Shown here: positions 1 through 5,161 of the stretch, one piece after another
How the letters are laid out: each line of letters starts with the position of its first letter
How positions within the stretch are numbered: position 1 is the first letter of the stretch
Assembly: GCA_946885925.1 (NCBI GenBank)
Contig: CAMPHP010000312.1
Coordinates: 1-5,161 of the forward strand
DNA length: 5,161 nucleotides
Origin: an uncultured Litorilinea sp.
GTDB taxonomy: Bacteria; Chloroflexota; Anaerolineae; Caldilineales; Caldilineaceae
Direction: 5' to 3'
Notes under the pieces: generated by a model
Databases searched by the model: none
Seen by the model: the letters and a program-made list of their open reading frames with translations, nothing else
What the model was told of the DNA's origin: nothing
Program-made: the position numbers and the translations under genes

Positions 1-69
1 TCTCAAGAGGGTAGCTTACTTTTGTCGGAAATTTGTACCTTTTGGGTTAATTATGCTACGAAACAGCGT

Positions 70-834
70 TTACCGAAACGCGTCCATCTGCGCTGGGCGC
101 TGGATTGAGGTGGCGGGGGCAGGCGGTACTGGTGGGAGCTTGTAGCCGCGCACCACGATTACCGGGCGGCCCTCGTTACTTTGGCCCATGAGCAAGCTGG
201 CAGCCGCGGCCAACTCGTCGGCAATGCACTCCTCGCTGCTTTGCAACTCATAGCCAAAGAGGTCATGCAGTCCCCGTTGGTTCCAGACGGGCGGCAATCC
301 CGCACAGCCGATGGCAACGCCACATGTGCCAACACGCCAAGCGCGACCGTGGCTGTCATTGATAATCACCGCAGGCATCACCCCGGTTAGCTCACCCAAC
401 CGCGCCGTCAATGCCGCAGCACTAGCGTCTGCATCGGCTGGCAGCAACGCCAAGACTTCTCCCCCATCCGGCTCAATGTTCGAGCGGTCTACGCCCGCAT
501 TGGCACAGATCCAGCCGCTGCGCTGCTCGACTACAAAGAGTCCCCGGCGCACCCGCACAATCTCGCGGCTATCGTCTAGGATCACCTGGATATGGCGCGC
601 CTCTTTGCCCACAACGTCGGCAATCTCACGGGCTTGCGCGCTGGGTTTTACATCCTCCAGCCGCACCAATCGCCCTTCGGCCTTGCTGATAATCTTCTGG
701 GCGATGACTAGAATATCGCCAGATTGGAGCGTCTCACCTTGGGCTTGTAGGCACTGCGTAATGATTGTGGCGAGATCATCGCCGGGATGGATCAGTGGGA
801 AATTCAGAACAGGAAAGAGAGTCATGCTGGTCAT
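70..834 (-). CDS. cofE: Coenzyme F420-0:L-glutamate ligase (CofE)
   Basis: CofE uses GTP to attach L-glutamate to F420-0, and then a second glutamate through a gamma linkage, in the final steps of coenzyme F420 synthesis. The 254-residue product covers the whole CofE domain: HPGDDLA (16-22), GDILVIAQKIISKAEGRLV (39-57), DDSREIVR (87-94), the signature WICANAGVDRSNIEPDGG (108-125), LLPADADASA (130-139), VIINDSHGRAWRVG (156-169), GVAIG (172-176) and CIADELAAAASLLMG (203-217). D116 and D160 sit in the motifs expected to bind metal and nucleotide. The length fits stand-alone CofE and not the two-domain actinobacterial FbiB, which carries an extra nitroreductase-like domain. The last 22 residues are a Pro-rich, unconserved tail. 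The ATG at 834 is preceded in frame by a TAG, so the gene cannot begin further upstream without passing a stop; an ATG at 825 is an alternative. The Shine-Dalgarno is weak (GAAG at about seven bases). Confidence 0.96.
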   Translation of the reverse strand: MTSMTLFPVLNFPLIHPGDDLATIITQCLQAQGETLQSGDILVIAQKIISKAEGRLVRLEDVKPSAQAREIADVVGKEARHIQVILDDSREIVRVRRGLFVVEQRSGWICANAGVDRSNIEPDGGEVLALLPADADASAAALTARLGELTGVMPAVIINDSHGRAWRVGTCGVAIGCAGLPPVWNQRGLHDLFGYELQSSEECIADELAAAASLLMGQSNEGRPVIVVRGYKLPPVPPAPATSIQRPAQMDAFR

Positions 835-879
835 GGCTGCTTCAAGTCGTTTCTAGGGTGTGGCGTGATGATCTGTTTG

Positions 880-903
880 GTAAGTGTGAATGTAAGTGTG
901 AAT
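880..903. repeat. Perfect 12-bp tandem direct repeat (two copies), candidate operator
   Basis: GTAAGTGTGAAT occurs at 880-891 and again without a gap at 892-903. It lies in the 78-bp non-coding gap between the stop of the winged-helix regulator (TAA at 913-915) and the start of cofE (834), so it is not constrained by coding. PhoB/OmpR-type winged helices typically bind head-to-tail direct repeats about one helical turn apart, so this is a plausible binding site for the neighbouring protein or a similar regulator. A TAAAAT on the minus strand (910-915) resembles a -10 element, but I find no matching -35, so I do not call a promoter. The repeat is certain; its role is inferred. Confidence 0.6.
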
Positions 904-912
904 AGAAGTATT

Positions 913-2307
913 TTAGCTGTTGGCGGGTACAAAGCGGTAGCCTTGTCCCCGTTCGTTTTCGATAGTGCCCACAGGCGGCTCTGCCTGTTCAAGCTCTAAG
1001 CGCAGCCGCCGGATCGCCTCTTGCACTCGCCGCGGCGATGCATCGGGACGTTTCCATACTTCGGCTAAAAGCTCCTCTGATGAGATTACCGTTTGTGCGT
1101 GATTTTGGAAATAGCGCAACAGGGTGCTTTCAGTTTTTGTCAGGTGTTCAAATATCGGTGGTTCAGGTGGAAGGGGCGACGAGGGTACTGGCACAGCAGG
1201 CTGCACGGGTGTTTGCGCTGTGGGCGCAGGCGTTGCCGCCAGTCGACTCGCCAGAAATTCGGTAAAGAGGGGCGAGAAAAGGGCGTAACTCTGGGTGTCA
1301 TAGACCACCATTGCCTGATTGATCAACCAATTCAGCGTCGAAATATGCTCGCGTGCTACCTGATCCAGTTGCAAATTGTGGGTGACTAATCGCTCTAGTA
1401 GACTCCTCAGAATCTGAGGGTCAATGCGCCGTGGCGGATTCTGTAAGGCGCGCCAGAGGGTGACAAAGAGCAATCGTCCATACTCTGCCAACCGCAAGCC
1501 AATCAGCGGCAGATGCTCTGGCCCCAAGTTTTGTCCCGGTGTCAAGACCTGCTGGACTTCGGCCAAGATGTCGTCAATGTGCAGGAGCAAAAAGGGATGG
1601 CTCCCTGTGAGTTTGAGCAACTCGTCCAGAATGGTATCAATGGCTGGATAATCGGCTCCATAGGCCAACAACCAGCGACACGCAGCCTCTGGCTCAAGCA
1701 GGCCGATAAACAGTTGGGTCATCACATTAAAGAGGGGAGAAGCGGCGAGTTCCCGATCCAGGTCATGCAAGGGCTGCTCGGTCGCCACCACCAGTGCCAT
1801 CTCCCGTGTCAAGGGGCGCAGTTCATCCACCGATTCTGGCGTGAGCAGTTGGCTTTCAAAAACTGTGTCGAAATTGTCCATGAGCAGCACCAGCCGGTAA
1901 TTCATCTGGTTGAGTTGGCGGCTCATATGCCAGAGGCGGCGGCTGGCCCCTGGTTGCTGGTCAACCGCGCCCCAGTCCAGTTGAATGCGTTCTACATGCT
2001 GTAACTGGTGTGTCACCCGGTCAGCCACATGGCCCAGCAGATCAGCTTGGGCATCCTGCCAGTCGCAATCAATCTCGACCACCACAATGCGGCTGCCATC
2101 CTGGTAATGATAAGGACGCCACGCTTCCCACGCTTCACCCAATAGCGGCCCATCGGGCGACGCCAGATAGTGGAGCAGGCGACTCTTGCCCACCAGCTTT
2201 GGACCTACCAATGAAAAGCTGGCGGGTTGTGGCGAAGTCAAGACACCTGACACAATTTCACGCAAGACGCGCTCGCGGCCAAAGAACTGGTCTTTGCTGA
2301 GCTCCAT
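913..2307 (-). CDS. STAND/AAA-like ATPase with C-terminal PhoB/OmpR-type winged-helix DNA-binding domain
   Basis: A 464-residue cytoplasmic protein, probably an ATP-dependent transcription regulator. It opens with QFFGRE (7-12), Walker A GPKLVGKS (35-42) and Walker B RLVLLMDNFD (138-147), then LTGSHPFLLL (233-242), which matches the conserved G-x-P-F/Y-L motif of archaeal-type/STAND ATPases. A helical and winged-helix-like part (about 275-356) ends in YALFSPLFTEFLA. A Pro/Ala-rich linker (356-385, about eleven prolines) leads to a PhoB/OmpR-type effector domain (386-460): LTKTESTLLRYF, EELLAEVW, the recognition-helix region RRVQEAIRRLRLELE and the wing GTIENERGQGYRF. There is no phospho-receiver, so the ATPase presumably replaces it as the input switch. 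The Walker B acidic pair is DN rather than DE, which may weaken hydrolysis. The ATG at 2307 is supported by an AAGGA ribosome binding site six bases upstream. It lies 22 bp after the RSH-like gene, so one operon is likely. Its target genes are unknown. Confidence 0.92.
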   Translation of the reverse strand: MELSKDQFFGRERVLREIVSGVLTSPQPASFSLVGPKLVGKSRLLHYLASPDGPLLGEAWEAWRPYHYQDGSRIVVVEIDCDWQDAQADLLGHVADRVTHQLQHVERIQLDWGAVDQQPGASRRLWHMSRQLNQMNYRLVLLMDNFDTVFESQLLTPESVDELRPLTREMALVVATEQPLHDLDRELAASPLFNVMTQLFIGLLEPEAACRWLLAYGADYPAIDTILDELLKLTGSHPFLLLHIDDILAEVQQVLTPGQNLGPEHLPLIGLRLAEYGRLLFVTLWRALQNPPRRIDPQILRSLLERLVTHNLQLDQVAREHISTLNWLINQAMVVYDTQSYALFSPLFTEFLASRLAATPAPTAQTPVQPAVPVPSSPLPPEPPIFEHLTKTESTLLRYFQNHAQTVISSEELLAEVWKRPDASPRRVQEAIRRLRLELEQAEPPVGTIENERGQGYRFVPANS

Positions 2308-2313
2308 ACAGAG

Positions 2314-2318
2314 TCCTT
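2314..2318 (-). promoter_or_regulatory. Ribosome binding site of the ATPase-winged-helix gene
   Basis: The minus strand reads AAGGA followed by six bases and the ATG at 2305-2307. It lies in the 22-bp gap after the TAG stop of the RSH-like gene (2330-2332). This fixes the start codon and supports translation from a shared transcript; no promoter is evident in so short a gap. Confidence 0.8.
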
Positions 2319-2329
2319 ATCTTACTTCT

Positions 2330-5161
2330 CTACACCGGATTAAGCTCCAACCATTGTTGAAAGAGCCGGCTGGCAAACTGCCACTTCTCGGGGACTGCCT
2401 GGCATAGGATATCGTTGGCAACCAGCGCGGCCAATGTTCGGCGCAGCTTGTCGGGCGGATAGGTGGGCAGGGCTGCGCTCAATGCTACCCATGTCACTGC
2501 GCCTGCTTTTCTGTCTTGCGCTGTCTCTCCTTGCGTTGCCAAACGTGCTATTTGCTGCGCTACTTGAAAGCCGCTCCCTTTGATGGCATCAAGGAAGTGA
2601 GCAAAGACGCTTTCGGTCGGCTGCATAAACTCGACACGCACCGCCTCAATATCCGTCGCTTCCACCTGGCGGCGGTCCTGGCGTGCCATATGCGCGGTTA
2701 ACTTGAAACAGAATGCTTGGATCAAGAATGGATTGCCACCCGTTAAGTCGGCTACACACTCAAGCGCCTCTGGTGTGTATTCTAAGAAATTACGCATGGG
2801 CCATTCAATCAGGCGGCGCACATCTTGATGGCTCAAGGACTTGAGCACCAATCGCTCGCCAAGTTCCATCAGATGCCAGGAAGGATCATTGGTCTGCTGC
2901 TGGGCATGGAGCGACAGTGATTGATAACTTTGTTGCTGAAAGACCGTGACATAGGAGATCTCCGGTGCCGTGGCTTGAATCAGCCCGCGCCACTCATCAA
3001 AGAAACTACGATGGAGATCCCCTTGTAAATAGGCATCGGTGGTACGGCTAAACTCATCGAGGAGGAGCACCAGCCGGTTTGCCCCCAGGCGGCTTTGGAT
3101 GCTGTGCAGATAGCTGATCAGTTGCAGGGGTGGTTGGTGGGCAAAGACACCTGGTAGCGGTGCCCCCAGGTCGCCAATGCGCGGGTCGGCTTGTAGTTCA
3201 TTGTAAATCGCGTTGGCTACCTCAAAGAATACGTTGCAGGTTGCCAAGTTGCCCAACAGTTGAAAATCTACAAAGGCCAAAACAAAGCCGCGGTCTTTGA
3301 GATAGTAGTTCTTCAGGTGAAAGAGCAGCGACGTTTTGCCCACGCGCTTCTGGCCCATCAGCCAGATATTGCCCACGCCGCCGCGCAACAATTCATAGAT
3401 TTGCAGCAACTCTTGGTTGCGACCAAAGAACATCGCCTGTTCGTGAACGGGCAAGCGCGTATAGGGATTGACGCTGCCCGCTGCACACAATTGGAGTGCC
3501 GCCTCAATTTCAGAAGGTGGCAGCCGCATTTGGCGCACCTCAACCACTGTATAACCAGGCAGTTCTGCCAGCGCACGGACGATCTGTTCCAAAAGTTCGC
3601 TGCTTTCGACCTCTACATTGAAGCGCACCCGCGCCACGCCATGATCAGCGGCAGCCTCCACCTTGTGCAAGGTGGCGCGAGGGCGGTGTGCATAGATTTG
3701 TTCTAGGGCATCGCCCAGCAATCCATCTTCGTCGTGGGCAGTCAATTCCAACTGGACTAAGAGTTTGAGCCGGGGCTGGAAGCGCCATTTGAGGCTGAGT
3801 TGTTCTTCGTTGGGTGGAATGCGTGAACAGTTGGCGCGGTGCACACGAAGCCGCATGATTTCGCCTTGGCGGCGCGATAGCAGCCCTACAATATCTTCAC
3901 CCGGACGCGGGCGGCAGCATTGGGCAACTTGCACTTGGTGAGGCCGCACGCCGATTTCGCGCGGGAGCCTGATCTGGCGGATCACTTCGTCGGCAAAGAG
4001 CGGGTGGAGAATGCGATCCGCCACAATTCCCCCGGCGGCTATCTCTGCTAACAGTTCATCGACGCGGCTGAATTTATATTGGCGCACTGCTCGAACCGTC
4101 GCCTGGGGCAGCCGGTGATCGGGGAGATTAAAGCCATAGTGAGCTTCCAGCGCACGCAGCCGTTGGTCGAGGATCTTCTGCCCTTGATCAGCCCCTAGCC
4201 CACGACGCTTTAAGAAGCGTTCGATATTGTTGCGGGCACGGCTGGTATGGGCGGCATTGAGCCAAACTTGGGTGGGGCCTGGTGCGCGTGGATCATGTTC
4301 CAGTGCTACCAAGTCGAGATGATGCAGCGGTGTCGTTGGCTCAACTACTTCGTCATTGACATAAAAACGTTGGCAGCGGTCAGCTAGTTCGGTATGGACA
4401 TGATAGGCAAAATCAACGACGGTACAGCCGCGATGAAAGCGGAATAACTGCCCTTGGGGGCTAAAGGCGTAGAGCACTTCGGCCAAGGAACCCATCGGCG
4501 CAGAGGCGATGTGACTATACTCCTCGGCAGCGTGCTGCCACCAGGCTGTGGGCAAGTCCACTGTCATTCGTTCGCGACCATAGAGTGCCGCCAATCCCCA
4601 CTGGTTGATCTCCTCCATTTCCTCTGTGCAGATGTGAAAGGTGACGCGCGCGCGCTGGTGGTCAATGGCGACGCTGGCGGTAGTTTGTAAGGCGCGTGCG
4701 CCGTTGATGCGGGCTTCGCGCAGATAATCCACCACGCCGCCATCCACTGGCTGGAAGAGGCGATGTATCCAGTGGAGCGCCTGATAGCAAGCCTCCTCGT
4801 CTTTCACCAAGACGGAGACATCAGTGGCTGGGTAGAGTTTGCCTGTCCCGCGCGAAGGCGGCAGGGAATCGATGGACGTGAGTCGCGTCGTGAGTGGCGA
4901 GCATGGGTGGGAGACAAGATTGGCCTCTGGATAGACTTCACGCATTTGGAGTGCAATATGGTTAAAGAGGTGGCGGCTGGCCCCGTCGAGGCGTGGAGCA
5001 TCCGCTTCATGCAGCCACCAGAGCCACGCCTCGAGTTCCTCGCGCAAGGCGCGCATCCCCATTAGCTCCAGCAGCGGGCTGAAGACGTGGCGACCTTCCT
5101 CGGCAAAGGCATGGCGTTGGGCTGCTGTCCCCGCTTGCGCCAATTTCCAGCGTGCCCAGAG
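2330..5161 (-). CDS. RSH-like (RelA/SpoT) protein with degenerate synthetase domain fused to a C-terminal NTPase; 5'-partial
   Basis: Residues are numbered from a TTG codon at 5143, but the frame stays open to the window edge (upstream codons read LWARWK), so the true start lies outside. Residues 1-45 resemble the helices that end an RSH HD domain (SPLLELMGM...LREELEAW). Residues 55-190 match the RSH synthetase fold, with YLREARINGARALQ at 140-153 in place of the usual Y-I-A-x-P-K-x-N-G-Y-Q-S-L-H, and ICTEEM at 171-176. Residues 222-285 form a TGS domain (VDFAYHVHTEL), followed by a helical domain (290-390), a zinc finger with C409, C410, H435 and C439, and an ACT domain (458-540). An NTPase follows: FFGR (572-575), Walker A GQKRVGKT (597-604), Walker B LVLLLDEF (691-698) and TGGNPFLIQ (801-809), then a winged-helix-like end (845-937). 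The synthetase has lost its signature catalytic residues, so alarmone synthesis is unlikely. HD hydrolase status cannot be judged here. Expected to be cytoplasmic, possibly ribosome- or tRNA-associated. Domain calls are firm; the function is inferred. Confidence 0.9.
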   Translation of the reverse strand, partial: LWARWKLAQAGTAAQRHAFAEEGRHVFSPLLELMGMRALREELEAWLWWLHEADAPRLDGASRHLFNHIALQMREVYPEANLVSHPCSPLTTRLTSIDSLPPSRGTGKLYPATDVSVLVKDEEACYQALHWIHRLFQPVDGGVVDYLREARINGARALQTTASVAIDHQRARVTFHICTEEMEEINQWGLAALYGRERMTVDLPTAWWQHAAEEYSHIASAPMGSLAEVLYAFSPQGQLFRFHRGCTVVDFAYHVHTELADRCQRFYVNDEVVEPTTPLHHLDLVALEHDPRAPGPTQVWLNAAHTSRARNNIERFLKRRGLGADQGQKILDQRLRALEAHYGFNLPDHRLPQATVRAVRQYKFSRVDELLAEIAAGGIVADRILHPLFADEVIRQIRLPREIGVRPHQVQVAQCCRPRPGEDIVGLLSRRQGEIMRLRVHRANCSRIPPNEEQLSLKWRFQPRLKLLVQLELTAHDEDGLLGDALEQIYAHRPRATLHKVEAAADHGVARVRFNVEVESSELLEQIVRALAELPGYTVVEVRQMRLPPSEIEAALQLCAAGSVNPYTRLPVHEQAMFFGRNQELLQIYELLRGGVGNIWLMGQKRVGKTSLLFHLKNYYLKDRGFVLAFVDFQLLGNLATCNVFFEVANAIYNELQADPRIGDLGAPLPGVFAHQPPLQLISYLHSIQSRLGANRLVLLLDEFSRTTDAYLQGDLHRSFFDEWRGLIQATAPEISYVTVFQQQSYQSLSLHAQQQTNDPSWHLMELGERLVLKSLSHQDVRRLIEWPMRNFLEYTPEALECVADLTGGNPFLIQAFCFKLTAHMARQDRRQVEATDIEAVRVEFMQPTESVFAHFLDAIKGSGFQVAQQIARLATQGETAQDRKAGAVTWVALSAALPTYPPDKLRRTLAALVANDILCQAVPEKWQFASRLFQQWLELNPV

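Noticed and set aside
11..59. GTAGC (11-15) and GCTAC (55-59) as arms of a terminator downstream of cofE
   Set aside because: The arms are only five bases with a 39-base loop and no U-tract in the right place, so this is too weak to call a terminator.
311..856. 181-codon plus-strand open frame opposite cofE
   Set aside because: It is antisense to a clear CofE protein, its translation is Ser/Arg/Thr-rich with no recognisable domain, and high-GC genes commonly leave such frames open on the opposite strand.
910..915. TAAAAT on the minus strand as the -10 element of a cofE promoter
   Set aside because: No acceptable -35 hexamer lies 15-19 bases upstream, and the site overlaps the stop codon of the previous gene; AT-rich hexamers like this occur by chance.
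1513..2004. 163-codon plus-strand open frame opposite the ATPase-winged-helix gene
   Set aside because: It lies fully inside a well-supported gene on the other strand and has no domain-like pattern.
3260..3706. 148-codon plus-strand open frame opposite the RSH-like gene
   Set aside because: It is antisense to the conserved ACT and Walker A coding parts and shows no domain-like composition, so it is a shadow frame.
4643..4656. Alternating CG run, possible Z-DNA or simple repeat
   Set aside because: It is short and explained by Arg/Ala codons in the coding frame.

Overview
The window is a compact bacterial segment with three long genes, all on the minus strand, so transcription runs from high to low coordinates. 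The order of transcription is a RelA/SpoT-like ATPase fusion (2330 to beyond 5161), an ATPase with a PhoB/OmpR-type DNA-binding tail (913-2307), and cofE, the coenzyme F420-0:L-glutamate ligase gene (70-834). Moderately GC-rich codon use, F420 biosynthesis in a bacterium, and large ATPase/winged-helix fusions suggest a filamentous Chloroflexota (Chloroflexia-like) host. This assignment is inference, since no marker gene in the window settles it.

Region 2330-5161: an open frame enters from the right edge, so the 5' end of the gene is missing. The visible part has the layout of a long RSH (RelA/SpoT homologue) protein: the end of an HD-like helical region, a synthetase-like fold, then TGS, helical, Cys/His zinc-finger and ACT domains. 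The signature catalytic residues of the synthetase have been replaced, while the TGS histidine and the CC...H...C zinc-finger residues remain. An NTPase with Walker A and B motifs and a C-terminal winged helix is fused after the ACT domain, which is not the standard RSH arrangement.

Region 913-2307: this gene starts 22 bp downstream with a good ribosome binding site, so the two genes are almost certainly co-transcribed. It encodes an NTPase recognisably related to the one in the RSH fusion, a Pro/Ala linker, and a PhoB/OmpR-type winged helix, with no receiver domain.

Region 835-912: this 78 bp gap separates the regulator from cofE and holds a perfect 12-bp tandem direct repeat (880-903). PhoB-type winged helices commonly bind direct repeats of about this period, so it is a candidate operator.

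Region 70-834: a conventional single-domain CofE. Positions 1-69 are AT-rich 3' flank with no convincing terminator.

Taken together, the first two genes look like a two-protein sensor and output module. A catalytically degenerate RSH scaffold that may still sense the ribosome or tRNA carries an ATPase, and its neighbour carries a related ATPase joined to a DNA-binding domain. The link to F420 synthesis rests only on gene order and the repeat.
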